Shown here: positions 52,597 through 60,926 of the stretch, in pieces
Numbering within the stretch: the stretch's first letter is position 1
How the letters are laid out: each line of letters begins with the position of its first letter
Position numbers and translations under genes: made by a program
The notes under the pieces: model-generated
The model's input: the letters and a program-made list of their open reading frames with translations, nothing else
What the model was told of the DNA's origin: nothing
Databases searched by the model: none
NCBI RefSeq assembly: GCF_900107625.1
Contig: NZ_FNQK01000005.1
Location: forward strand, 1 to 64,000
Direction: 5' to 3'
DNA length: 64,000 bases
From: Bizionia paragorgiae
Lineage (GTDB): Bacteria > Bacteroidota > Bacteroidia > Flavobacteriales > Flavobacteriaceae

Positions 52597-53985
52597 ATGA
52601 CGCTTATAAAATCAATTTCAGGAATAAGAGGAACCATTGGAGGGGAAGTAGGAGAGAATTTAACACCAATTGATGCTGTAAAATACGCAGCAGCTTATGG
52701 TACATGGATAAAACAACAATTAAACAAGGACAGTTACCGCGTCGTTGTAGGTCGCGATGCTAGGCTTTCTGGAGAAATGATTCAGAACTTAGTGATGCAA
52801 ACCTTAGTAGGGATGGGGATTCACGTTATAGATTTAGACCTATCTACAACACCAACTGTTGAAATTGCTGTGCCTTTAGAGCACGCCGATGGAGGTATAA
52901 TATTAACGGCTAGTCACAACCCTAAAGAGTGGAATGCCTTAAAATTATTGAATTCAAAAGGAGAGTTTTTAAATGCTGTTGAAGGTGCTAAAATATTAGA
53001 ATTAGCGGAGTCGGATAGTATGCAGTTTGCTCTAGTAGACGATTTAGGAAAAATCACAAAAAATGATGCTTATATAGATATACATATTGATGAGGTACTC
53101 GATTTAGAGGTTGTAAACACCCATGCTATTGCTAAAGCTAATTTTAAAGTTGTGGTTGATGGTGTGAACTCTACCGGAGGTATTGCTATTCCTTTATTAT
53201 TGGAACGTTTGGGTGTAGAGCCAGTAAAATTATACTGTGACCCTACAGGGCACTTTCCTCATAATCCAGAACCTTTAAAAGAACACCTTACCGACCTATC
53301 TGATGCGGTAAAGAAAGAACGTGCAGATTTCGGAATTGTGGTGGATCCGGATGTCGATCGTTTAGCCTTTATGGATGAAAATGGTGAAATGTTTGGAGAA
53401 GAATACACCTTAGTGGCTTGTGCCGATTATGTGTTGAGTAAAACTCCAGGTAATACGGTGAGTAATATGAGTTCTACCCGAGCGTTACGCGATGTAACAG
53501 AAAAGCATGGTGGAACTTATGAGGCAAGCGCCGTTGGTGAGGTTAATGTTGTGGATTTAATGAAAAAGAATAATGCAGTTATCGGTGGTGAAGGTAACGG
53601 GGGAATTATATATCCGGAATCGCACTATGGTAGAGATGCGCTAGTTGGTGTGGCTTTATTTTTAAGCTTATTGGCTGAAAAGAAAATGAAAGTTAGCGAA
53701 TTACGTAAAACGTATACGAGTTACTTTATGAGTAAAAAGAAAGTTGCTCTAACCCCAGAAATAGATGTCGATGCTATTCTAGCCGCTATGACCGAAAAGT
53801 ATAAAAATGAAAAATTAACCACTATAGATGGGGTTAAGATTGATTTTGCAGAGAATTGGGTGCATTTACGTAAAAGTAATACAGAGCCTATTATTAGAGT
53901 ATATACTGAGGCGAAATCTCAAGAACTTGCGGATAGTTTAGCCGATGAAATGATAGCTGAAATACATGCTGTTGTAAATGCTTAG
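52597..53985 (+). CDS. glmM: Phosphoglucosamine mutase
   Basis: The 462-residue alpha-D-phosphohexomutase converts glucosamine-6-P to glucosamine-1-P for peptidoglycan and LPS precursors. It has SGIRGTIGG at the N terminus, the active serine loop TASHNPKEWNALK (Ser106), the metal loop VDPDVDRLAF, sugar-binding GEGNGGIIYPE and the phosphate-binding loop RKSNTEPIIRVYTEA. The Bacteroidota form is about 15 residues longer than that of E. coli. Glucosamine specificity is inferred from family position. Confidence 0.93.
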   Translation: MTLIKSISGIRGTIGGEVGENLTPIDAVKYAAAYGTWIKQQLNKDSYRVVVGRDARLSGEMIQNLVMQTLVGMGIHVIDLDLSTTPTVEIAVPLEHADGGIILTASHNPKEWNALKLLNSKGEFLNAVEGAKILELAESDSMQFALVDDLGKITKNDAYIDIHIDEVLDLEVVNTHAIAKANFKVVVDGVNSTGGIAIPLLLERLGVEPVKLYCDPTGHFPHNPEPLKEHLTDLSDAVKKERADFGIVVDPDVDRLAFMDENGEMFGEEYTLVACADYVLSKTPGNTVSNMSSTRALRDVTEKHGGTYEASAVGEVNVVDLMKKNNAVIGGEGNGGIIYPESHYGRDALVGVALFLSLLAEKKMKVSELRKTYTSYFMSKKKVALTPEIDVDAILAAMTEKYKNEKLTTIDGVKIDFAENWVHLRKSNTEPIIRVYTEAKSQELADSLADEMIAEIHAVVNA

Positions 53986-54024
53986 AGGCATAATGCAACC
54001 AGTGATAAATTAAAATAGTAATAA

Positions 54025-54057
54025 GCCTCTAGAGTATCTTATTGAAACTCTAGAGGC
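54025..54057. terminator. Hairpin overlapping the acyltransferase 3' end
   Basis: A perfect 11-bp stem GCCTCTAGAGT / ACTCTAGAGGC with an 11-base loop sits between convergent glmM and the acyltransferase. Its right arm encodes the last codons of the acyltransferase. No strong T run follows on either strand, so it may block convergent transcription rather than be a standard terminator. Confidence 0.5.
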
Positions 54058-54929
54058 ACACTATTTCTGTGCTTCCAACGTTTATGCGTCCATAAATAGT
54101 ACTGTGGTTCGGCATAAATTTGCTCTTCCGTTAGTTTTAAAAAGGCATCAGTAATTTCATAATCCTTAAACGAGTTAGGTTTTTCTGCAATTGTAGTAAA
54201 CGTGGTTTCATAATAACCTCTTTTAATACGTTTCACACCGAAAAAAACGACAGACATATCCAAACGCTTAGCTAGTAATTCTGCGCCAGTATGTACAGGA
54301 ACTTTTATACCCATAAAGTTTTGCCAGTGGTGGGCCTTATTTAACTTTGGTGATTGGTCCGAAACAAAACCGTTTATTGTTAACTCATTATTTGCCTTTG
54401 CTAACGCTAGGGTTGTAGCCGTTTCCTTAGTAGTGATTAAATACGAATTAAATTTTGCACGTATTTTTTTTACTAGTTTATCAAAATACGGATTAGCTAA
54501 GCGCTTATACACCGCATAGCCTTTTGCTTTTACATGGGTTTGTAATACAAAAATCCATTCCCAACTCCCGTAATGTGCGCACATAAGTACAACGCTTCTG
54601 TTGTTTTCTTCGTGCTTTCGTAGCTCTTCAATATTGGTAAATGTAAATCGCTTTTGCATTTCCTTTTCAGAAATGGTTAAAGATTTCATAGCTTCTACGA
54701 TCATATCACACAAGTGGTGATAGAATTTATTCATTATTATCTTAATTTCCTCCGGTGATTTTTCGGGGAACACTAAGTTTAGATTTTCTTTAACGACCTT
54801 TTTTCGATAACCGAATACTTTATAAACTAAAAAATATAATACATCTGAAAATGCGTATAGTAGCTTAAAAGGGAGACTTGAAATTAACCAGATGAACGGG
54901 TAAATTATAATGTAGAGTAGAAATTGCAT
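54039..54929 (-). CDS. LpxL-like lipid A acyltransferase
   Basis: The 296-residue inner-membrane enzyme is of the LpxL/HtrB family and adds secondary acyl chains to lipid A. An N-terminal membrane anchor (LLYIIIYPFIWLISSLPF) precedes the catalytic motif CAHYGSWEW (H-x4-E), the loop GFVSDQSPKLNKAHHW, and MGIKVPVHTGAELLAKRL. The ending YYLWTHKRWKHRN is typical. Acyl donor and position cannot be told. It is divergent from the rhomboid gene with interlocked promoters. Confidence 0.92.
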   Translation of the reverse strand: MQFLLYIIIYPFIWLISSLPFKLLYAFSDVLYFLVYKVFGYRKKVVKENLNLVFPEKSPEEIKIIMNKFYHHLCDMIVEAMKSLTISEKEMQKRFTFTNIEELRKHEENNRSVVLMCAHYGSWEWIFVLQTHVKAKGYAVYKRLANPYFDKLVKKIRAKFNSYLITTKETATTLALAKANNELTINGFVSDQSPKLNKAHHWQNFMGIKVPVHTGAELLAKRLDMSVVFFGVKRIKRGYYETTFTTIAEKPNSFKDYEITDAFLKLTEEQIYAEPQYYLWTHKRWKHRNSVPLEFQ

Positions 54930-54953
54930 TAAATAGTTTTAATTTTACACTAG

Positions 54954-54972
54954 CAAATATATGTTATATTTG
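54954..54972. promoter_or_regulatory. Back-to-back -7 boxes for two divergent genes
   Basis: CAAATATA-TGT-TATATTTG is a perfect inverted repeat made of two TATATTTG boxes, one per strand, separated by 3 bases. The minus box (54954-54961) serves the acyltransferase gene (start 54929) and the plus box (54965-54972) serves rhomboid (start 54994); each implies a leader of about 17-21 bases. Confidence 0.6.
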
Positions 54973-54993
54973 AAACAAAACGTAAAGAAGTAG

Positions 54994-55665
54994 ATGAGCA
55001 ATTTAAATAGTATAACTATTATTTTAATCGCAGTAAATGCGATTTTTTCATTTAAAGGTTTTAATGATTTTGCTTTTTTCGAAAAGTATAAATTTAATGT
55101 CGGTGCCATCCAACGGGGCGAAAAATATAGAATGTTAAGTTCTGGTTTTTTGCATACGACTCCCACTCATTTATTTATGAATATGTTTGGGCTATTTTTA
55201 TTTGCTAATCAGGTTATAGATGGAGTAGGGCAGATAGGGTTTTTAGTCGTGTATTTTGGTAGTTTATTAGCTGGGAGTTTACTATCGCTTTATTTTAATA
55301 AAAACGATTACAATTATACGGCCGTTGGTGCAAGTGGTGCTGTAACAGGCGTGTTGTACTCAGCGATTGTTTTAGGTCCTGAATTAAAATATTATTTTCT
55401 TTTTCTGCCGGCTCGAATAGGAAGTGTCGACCTAGGGATTAAAGGTTACCTTTTAGGGATAGGTTATATGATGTATACCATTTATGCTATGAAAAAGAAA
55501 TCGGATAATATTGGTCACGATGCGCATTTTGGCGGTGCCATTGGCGGTTATGTGTTTACTTTGATGCTTGCCAGTGGGTTGTTAACGAAGAATTTAACCG
55601 TTACATTACTATTAGCATTACCAATAGTTATATTATTTGTAATGAAGAAAACAGGAAAGTTATAA
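54994..55665 (+). CDS. Rhomboid-family intramembrane serine protease
   Basis: The 223-residue protein has six predicted membrane helices. It shows the rhomboid landmarks: HLFMNMFGLFLFANQV (the HxxxN-type loop), the catalytic serine in AVGASGAVTGVL (GxSG) and the catalytic histidine in HDAHFGGAIGGYVFT. It cleaves membrane helices of unknown substrates. The cytoplasmic N terminus is minimal. It is divergent from the LpxL-like gene and ends at a strong bidirectional terminator. Confidence 0.93.
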   Translation: MSNLNSITIILIAVNAIFSFKGFNDFAFFEKYKFNVGAIQRGEKYRMLSSGFLHTTPTHLFMNMFGLFLFANQVIDGVGQIGFLVVYFGSLLAGSLLSLYFNKNDYNYTAVGASGAVTGVLYSAIVLGPELKYYFLFLPARIGSVDLGIKGYLLGIGYMMYTIYAMKKKSDNIGHDAHFGGAIGGYVFTLMLASGLLTKNLTVTLLLALPIVILFVMKKTGKL

Positions 55666-55670
55666 GCATA

Positions 55671-55699
55671 AAAAAAGCCTACACGTTGTAGGCTTTTTT
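55671..55699. terminator. Bidirectional terminator
   Basis: Perfect stem AAAAAAGCCTACA / TGTAGGCTTTTTT with a CGT loop lies between the convergent rhomboid and TlpA genes. Confidence 0.93.
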
Positions 55700-55726
55700 T
55701 ATAATTTGAATAGGTGTTTTTTTCTA

Positions 55727-56866
55727 TTATTGTAATAGTTCGGCAACTTTGTCTTCTAATTGCTGCCCCCTTAGGTTTTTAGCTACAATAACGCCATTTT
55801 CATCTAAGATAACAGTAGCAGGTATCGAGCGTACGCCATATTGTACAGCGATAGGCTCTTTCCAACCTTCTAAATTAGAAACTTGTGGCCAAGTTAGTTT
55901 ATCGTCTGCTATCGCTTTAATCCAACGGTCTTTTTGTGATGCTTTATCTAAAGACACACCAATAATTTCTAAACCTTTACTATTGTACTTATTGTACATT
56001 TTTACTACGTTAGGGTTTTCTACACGACACGGTCTGCACCATGAAGCCCAAAAATCGATAACGGTTACTTTAGCTTTAATGTCACTAAGAGTCATAGCTT
56101 CACCTTCTGGTGTAAATCCTGAGAAGTTAGGTGCTTTGTTGCCTACGTTAATAGCTCCAGGCTTAGAAGTCGCTGCAGAAGGGGTAGCTACCTTAGTAAA
56201 GGTTGTTTTTATATTTGTAATAGCGCGAGAATTTTTTACTACATCCGATAGGTTTTCATAAAGCGTATTAAATTCTGCTTCGTCCACTTTGTTAGTCTTT
56301 ACTAAGCGCTCTAAAGTTATACCTGAAATAATAGCATCGTGATGTGATTTTATAAAGTCGATGTCATTTTTAGTAGCAACAACCATCAAGCTATCATAAG
56401 ATTGTTTAACAGCATCCATAGCCGATTTGTCACCCAGTTTTTGAGCATTTGTATAGCGCTCGCGTAACTCCGTATTAAAATTTCTTTTTAAAACGTGTGC
56501 TTCGTTGTATTCTGTAACAAAATCATTTTGTCGACTTCCAGAAACTTTAGAAGCGTGTAAGCTGTCTTTATACACTTCTATCGACATATTTTTATTTTCA
56601 AGTATGATTGGAATAACACCGTTTAGGCTTTCTACAGACATATAAAAGCCTTCTGGAGCATCTACTTTTCCGGTAAATTTAAAGGTTCCGTCTTTAATGG
56701 TATCGGTATCAATCACTTTGTTTGGAATACCGTAAACCGCGTGAATACTCACCACTTTGTTATTAAGAGAAGAGTCAATAACGCCATTAATTTCGTAAGC
56801 ATCATTTTGTTTTTCACAAGAAAAGCCTAGAAGAATAAGGCTTAATAGTGCTAGCTTTTTAATCAT
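55727..56866 (-). CDS. TlpA/DUF4369 thioredoxin lipoprotein
   Basis: The 379-residue protein has a lipoprotein signal (LALLSLILLGFSCEKQND). Residues about 25-115 are a DUF4369 beta domain (YEINGVIDSSLNNKVVSIHA, TFKFTGKVDAPEGFYM), then a helical linker of about 115 residues. The C-terminal TlpA domain (about 245-379) has the redox site VIDFWASWCRPCRVENPN (C-x-x-C) and cis-Pro in VRSIPATVILDE. It reduces periplasmic disulfides, probably in cytochrome or outer-membrane protein maturation. It is divergent from mnmE with about 110 bases between. Confidence 0.93.
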   Translation of the reverse strand: MIKKLALLSLILLGFSCEKQNDAYEINGVIDSSLNNKVVSIHAVYGIPNKVIDTDTIKDGTFKFTGKVDAPEGFYMSVESLNGVIPIILENKNMSIEVYKDSLHASKVSGSRQNDFVTEYNEAHVLKRNFNTELRERYTNAQKLGDKSAMDAVKQSYDSLMVVATKNDIDFIKSHHDAIISGITLERLVKTNKVDEAEFNTLYENLSDVVKNSRAITNIKTTFTKVATPSAATSKPGAINVGNKAPNFSGFTPEGEAMTLSDIKAKVTVIDFWASWCRPCRVENPNVVKMYNKYNSKGLEIIGVSLDKASQKDRWIKAIADDKLTWPQVSNLEGWKEPIAVQYGVRSIPATVILDENGVIVAKNLRGQQLEDKVAELLQ

Positions 56867-56966
56867 AGTAAAATAATATTTATATTTTTCATCAAATATA
56901 ATAGATAAAAATTAGAGGATTAAAATTTTGGGAAAACCTTTTGAGTTTAATTGCTTTTCAATTTAG

Positions 56967-56974
56967 TATTTTTG
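56967..56974 (+). promoter_or_regulatory. -7 box TATTTTTG abutting the mnmE start
   Basis: TATTTTTG fits TAnnTTTG and ends 4 bases before the A of the mnmE ATG (56979); a TTTG lies 23 bases upstream (56940-56943). Transcription would start at or next to the start codon. Confidence 0.55.
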
Positions 56975-56978
56975 CAGT

Positions 56979-58370
56979 ATGATTTATAACGATACTATTG
57001 TCGCTCTTGCCACTGCATCTGGTGCCGGAGCAGTTGCTATAATCCGTGTTTCTGGTGCGGATGCTATTACTATTTCAGATTCTTGTTTTAAGTCGGTTAC
57101 CGCAAAAAAAACGCTTGTGAATCAGAAAACCCATACCATTCACTTGGGGCATATTATAGATGATAAGCGTACCATAGATGAGGTTTTGGTTTCTGTTTTT
57201 AAAAACCCAAATTCGTATACGGGTGAAGATGTTGTTGAAATATCTTGCCACGGATCGGTTTATATTCAGCAGGAAATAATTCAACTATTACTGCGTAAAG
57301 GTTGCCGAATGGCTGATGCCGGTGAGTTTACATTACGAGCTTTTTTAAATGGAAAATTAGATTTAAGTCAGGCGGAAGCTGTAGCAGATTTAATTTCTAG
57401 TGATAATGAAGCGTCTCACCAAATTGCTATGCAGCAAATGCGTGGTGGTTTTTCGAGTGAGATTTCAAAACTTAGAGAGGAGCTTTTAAATTTTGCATCC
57501 CTTATAGAATTAGAACTTGATTTTGCTGAGGAAGATGTGGAATTTGCCGATCGTGGAGAGTTTAATGCTTTAGTAGAGCGTATAGGATTGGTTTTACGTC
57601 GCTTAATAGATTCGTTTGCGGTTGGAAATGTTATTAAAAACGGAATTCCGGTTGCTATAGTTGGTGAGCCTAACGTAGGTAAATCGACCTTGCTAAATGC
57701 CTTATTAAATGAAGAGCGCGCTATTGTTAGTGATATTGCAGGAACAACACGAGATACTATAGAAGATGAGTTGGTTATAGATGGTATTGGTTTCCGATTT
57801 ATTGATACTGCTGGGATTAGAGAAACTAAGGATGTTGTTGAAAGTATTGGAATTAAGAAGACTTTCGAAAAGATGGAGCAAGCTCAGGTAGTGGTGCTAT
57901 TGTTTTCGGCAATCGAGTTTAAAACGGAGGCGGCAAGACTAAAAGTTGAAATCGAAAAGATTAAAAACCGACTGCCTTTAAAACCGATGGTTATTATAGC
58001 TAATAAGGTGGATACCTTAGATGCTGCTGAATTAGAGCGACTACACACCGAGTTTAAAGATGTACACCTGTTATCTGCTAAAACAGGAGAAGGCGTGGAA
58101 GAATTAAAAAATAAACTGATAAGTTTTGTAAATACGGGTGCTTTAAGAAATAATGAAACTATTGTTACTAATACACGTCATTATTCGTCATTACTTAAAG
58201 CGTTTGAAGAGATTGAGAAAGTGAAATACGGATTAGAAAACGGTATTTCTGGTGACTTGTTAGCTATCGATATCCGTCAGGCATTATATCATTTTGGTGA
58301 AATTACGGGACAAGTTACTAACGATGAGCTTCTTGGTAATATATTTGCTAATTTCTGTATCGGAAAGTAA
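56979..58370 (+). CDS. mnmE: tRNA modification GTPase MnmE
   Basis: The 463-residue GTPase works with MnmG to add carboxymethylaminomethyl groups to U34 of tRNAs. The N-terminal folate-binding domain (residues 1-120) starts NDTIVALATASGAGAVAIIR. The helical domain encloses a G domain (from about 220) with G1 GEPNVGKSTLLN, G2 DIAGTTRDT, G3 DTAGIRET and G4 NKVD. The C terminus ends NIFANFCIGK with the conserved CIGK cysteine. Length is normal. The promoter box placement suggests a leaderless message. Confidence 0.97.
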   Translation: MIYNDTIVALATASGAGAVAIIRVSGADAITISDSCFKSVTAKKTLVNQKTHTIHLGHIIDDKRTIDEVLVSVFKNPNSYTGEDVVEISCHGSVYIQQEIIQLLLRKGCRMADAGEFTLRAFLNGKLDLSQAEAVADLISSDNEASHQIAMQQMRGGFSSEISKLREELLNFASLIELELDFAEEDVEFADRGEFNALVERIGLVLRRLIDSFAVGNVIKNGIPVAIVGEPNVGKSTLLNALLNEERAIVSDIAGTTRDTIEDELVIDGIGFRFIDTAGIRETKDVVESIGIKKTFEKMEQAQVVVLLFSAIEFKTEAARLKVEIEKIKNRLPLKPMVIIANKVDTLDAAELERLHTEFKDVHLLSAKTGEGVEELKNKLISFVNTGALRNNETIVTNTRHYSSLLKAFEEIEKVKYGLENGISGDLLAIDIRQALYHFGEITGQVTNDELLGNIFANFCIGK

Positions 58371-58649
58371 TTCAACACCTCAAGCTAGAGTGTTTAAATA
58401 AGTGTGGATTCGTTAGCGTAAAAATTGGGTGATTTTCTTTTTTACCTAGGTCAATTGGAATAGGTTTGTATATCATGCACTCCTTATGAAGGAGGATAGG
58501 AGATGGTGTGTTTAATTATCTTATTGCTGAATTTGGAGCATAATTGGGAGTCGACATTAACTTAAGTTTATAACTAAACTTTAAAGGATTATATGGTTAT
58601 ACTAAAGAAAAACCAAGAGTTAAAATAAAGGGAGATCTAAAAAAATCAG

Positions 58650-59138
58650 ATGAGAAATTTAGTTATTATAGGTGTATTGTTAAGTGGTTTTTTCGCATGT
58701 AGTCCTATGAAAGAATCAGTTGTTATTTCACCAAATTTATTACGTAATTTGGAATTAATCATAGAAAAGCATGATTCTCTTGTTCAAAGCACTCCCTCTT
58801 CATCTAACTTTCATATATATAATGTTAGATTTGACATAAATGAGAATGATTGTTATGTCATTATTGGTACTTCTAATAATTATAACACAAAACTTATGGA
58901 TGGTTATTTATTATTAGATGAAAATCTAATTGTATTTGAAAATGCTATTAATAACCCTTGTAATCACCTTGTAACAATAAAGAATAGAAATATTCTCGAA
59001 AAAGAGCTCTCTAAATATGCAAGTATGAATGATGGAGTTGATAACTATAGAGGACATGGATGGGTATTTAGGATAGAAGGTGAATCTTTGATCCCATTTC
59101 ATCAAAGCGGACTTAAAATAAATTTCAATATCAATTAA
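58650..59138 (+). CDS. Orphan lipoprotein, unknown family
   Basis: The 162-residue protein has the lipoprotein signal VIIGVLLSGFFACSPMKES. The mature part has no known motif: a beta-rich region FHIYNVRFDINENDCYVIIG, then GYLLLDENLIVFENAINNP and a final segment RGHGWVFRIEGESLIPFHQ. It lies alone in AT-rich DNA between mnmE and the Fic gene, with 279 bases upstream and 317 downstream, and has a looser codon style than the core genes, suggesting accessory origin. I cannot assign a function. Confidence 0.7.
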   Translation: MRNLVIIGVLLSGFFACSPMKESVVISPNLLRNLELIIEKHDSLVQSTPSSSNFHIYNVRFDINENDCYVIIGTSNNYNTKLMDGYLLLDENLIVFENAINNPCNHLVTIKNRNILEKELSKYASMNDGVDNYRGHGWVFRIEGESLIPFHQSGLKINFNIN

Positions 59139-59380
59139 TTCTTTCAGTCCAAATTTGAGTTTTAGGATAGTTGTGCCTTTTTATCCGAGTAAATGAGCTC
59201 GTCTTGTTTAGCTTCTTTACATAAGTATATGAGAAATGATTGTACTTAAAAAACAAACACAAGTTTTAAACTACTTTGAGGGTTATTCTGATGAGTTTTA
59301 CTAATTTTAATTGCTATTAAGAATTTCAGTATCATTAAAAACGCCTGACTACGATAGGTTGTAATCCTGATTTAAAATCA
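59139..59380. other. Gap before the Fic operators
   Basis: This AT-rich stretch holds no open frame, RNA or strong hairpin I can recognise. It ends at the Fic operator pair. Confidence 0.5.
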
Positions 59381-59456
59381 AATGAGCCGATTAAATCTCT
59401 TAATCGGCTCATTATTTTTCTTATATTTGAGCCAATTAAAACCGATAATCGGCTCA
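59381..59456. promoter_or_regulatory. Two palindromic operators around the Fic promoter
   Basis: Site 1 (59381-59413) is a perfect inverted repeat AATGAGCCGATTAA / TTAATCGGCTCATT with a 5-base spacer. Site 2 (59428-59456) has the same 12-5-12 layout, TGAGCCAATTAA / ATAATCGGCTCA, with two mismatched pairs. Centres are 45 bases apart. A -7 box TATATTTG (59422-59429) lies between them, overlapping the edge of site 2, and site 2 ends on the A of the Fic ATG. This is the layout of a repressor-bound, self-controlled promoter; the Fic protein's own winged-helix tail is the obvious candidate. Confidence 0.8.
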
Positions 59457-60565
59457 TGGAATACAATTGGCAACAGAAAGATTGGAGAAAATTCAGCTTT
59501 AAGCAAGAAGATTTAGAGGACTTATTATTCCGTTTTACAGAAAACACAGGAGTCGTAAAAGGACTTTTAAAAACACTGTCGAATGAGAATCGTAATGAAT
59601 CACTCGTAGATATTCTAGTGTCTGAAGCTATTAAAACTTCAGAAATAGAAGGCGAATTTTTAAGTCGCAAGGATGTAATGTCTTCAATAAAAAACAATTT
59701 AGGGTTAACTAAAAACCCCGAGATTGTAAAGGATAATCAGGCAAAAGGAATGGCATCTTTGGTTTCTCAAATTCATACGACATATAATGCTCCATTAACA
59801 GAAGCGATGCTGCTTGATTGGTATAAGGTTATTTTCCCTGGGGTAAACAAAATTGCGGTGGGTGAATGGAGATCTCATTTAGCGCCTATGCAAGTGGTAT
59901 CTGGTACTTATGGGAAAGAAAAAGTACATTTTGAGGCTCCACCTTCAAAACAAGTTCCAAAAGAAATGACAGCTTTTGTAGAGTGGTTTAATGACACAGC
60001 TCCAAATGGGTCTAAAGAAATTAAGCACGCTCCAATTCGTTCAGCTATTGCTCACTTGTATTTTGAGACCATACATCCGTTTGAAGATGGTAATGGAAGG
60101 ATAGGAAGAGCAATTGCCGAAAAAGCCTTATTGCAAACCTTAGATTTTCCATTATTAATAAGTCTTTCATCTGCTATAGAAATTAATAGGAATCAATATT
60201 ATGAAGCATTAAAAAGTGGTCAGCGGTCAAATAAAATAACTCCATGGCTCATTTATTTTATCGGAATCATTATTACTGCGCAACAGCAGTCTGAAGCATT
60301 AATTAATTTCACATTGCAAAAAACAAAGCTATTCGACACGTATAGAGATCAGTTAAATACCCGCCAAATAAAAGTATTAAAACGTATGCTTCAAGAGGGT
60401 GTAAAAGGTTTTGAGGGAGGTATGACTGCAAAAAAATATATGCGAATTACTCAAACATCAAAACCTACTGCAACACGAGATTTGCAGAAATTAAAGGAAA
60501 TAAACGTCTTTGAATCTTATGGTGAGGGAAGGAGTACAGCGTATAAATTAAACCTAAACTTTTAA
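59456..60565 (+). CDS. DUF4172-Fic-winged-helix protein
   Basis: The 369-residue protein likely transfers AMP (or another nucleotide) to target proteins. A DUF4172-type N-terminal helical domain (1-80) contains the Fic inhibitory motif TSEIEG (61-66, T-x3-E-G), so the enzyme is self-inhibited (class II). The Fic core has the active motif HPFEDGNGRIGR (207-218) and the flap-like GTYGKEKVHFEAPP. The C-terminal 47 residues form a winged helix (MTAKKYMRITQTSKPTATRD, then LQKLKEINVF) able to bind DNA. Two palindromic operators flank the promoter, suggesting autoregulation. It is a single gene with no antitoxin partner. Confidence 0.93.
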   Translation: MEYNWQQKDWRKFSFKQEDLEDLLFRFTENTGVVKGLLKTLSNENRNESLVDILVSEAIKTSEIEGEFLSRKDVMSSIKNNLGLTKNPEIVKDNQAKGMASLVSQIHTTYNAPLTEAMLLDWYKVIFPGVNKIAVGEWRSHLAPMQVVSGTYGKEKVHFEAPPSKQVPKEMTAFVEWFNDTAPNGSKEIKHAPIRSAIAHLYFETIHPFEDGNGRIGRAIAEKALLQTLDFPLLISLSSAIEINRNQYYEALKSGQRSNKITPWLIYFIGIIITAQQQSEALINFTLQKTKLFDTYRDQLNTRQIKVLKRMLQEGVKGFEGGMTAKKYMRITQTSKPTATRDLQKLKEINVFESYGEGRSTAYKLNLNF

Positions 60566-60926
60566 GATGTTTAGCTCCTAGACAAGAAATTTAAAAGACA
60601 CTCTTTTTCATGCTGTTTTTACAGCAGAAATTAAAATTTAATACCTTTGAGTTAATTCACAACCGGAAGCTGTGATTGGGTGTTTCAGAATAGAGTTTGA
60701 AATGAATAATATCTTGTGAATGTTAAAGCGAAATATTATAAAAATTTTACCTTTATGTCTTTCAACCAACAAAATCATATAAACAGCATGGTTAGAATGA
60801 GAAGTTTAATAACTTAAAATTTTAAGCTAATGATTTGGTTCTGCTCAATGATGAGTATGACCATAACAAATTAGAATACTATAACCCAGCAGCTAGCTAA
60901 GATAGCTGCTATAAAAAACGTATAAT
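60566..60926. other. Gap with inverted repeats and a possible coding remnant
   Basis: Three small features are visible. A 6-bp hairpin TGCTGT / ACAGCA with a T4 loop (60611-60626) follows the Fic gene. A frame at 60826-60900 reads ANDLVLLNDEYDHNKLEYYN before a stop and could be a gene tail, though its short length makes chance likely. An 8-bp inverted repeat AGCAGCTA / TAGCTGCT (60888-60910) lies 17 bases before the GNAT start and may be an operator or leader hairpin. No complete gene is seen. Confidence 0.4.

Noticed and set aside
55749-56261. Plus-strand open frame of 170 codons over the TlpA gene
   Set aside because: The minus strand carries the lipoprotein signal, DUF4369 and CRPC motifs; the antisense text has no domain pattern.
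58480-58494. CTCCTT-ATG-AAGGAG inverted repeat with a Shine-Dalgarno look
   Set aside because: No gene follows at a suitable distance and Bacteroidota do not use such ribosome sites; probably chance or a minor hairpin.
58585-58710. Short frame reading through the orphan lipoprotein start (LNFKGLYGYTKEKPRVKIKG)
   Set aside because: No ATG, about 40 codons, overlaps a better-supported lipoprotein start; could be a remnant but chance cannot be excluded.
59335-59697. Minus-strand frame covering the Fic operators and 5' end
   Set aside because: It crosses the palindromic operators and lies opposite an unmistakable Fic protein; no recognisable content.
59456-60565. Fic toxin-antitoxin pair
   Set aside because: The inhibitory motif is inside the same protein and no small antitoxin gene lies next to it; this is a self-inhibited single-gene Fic.
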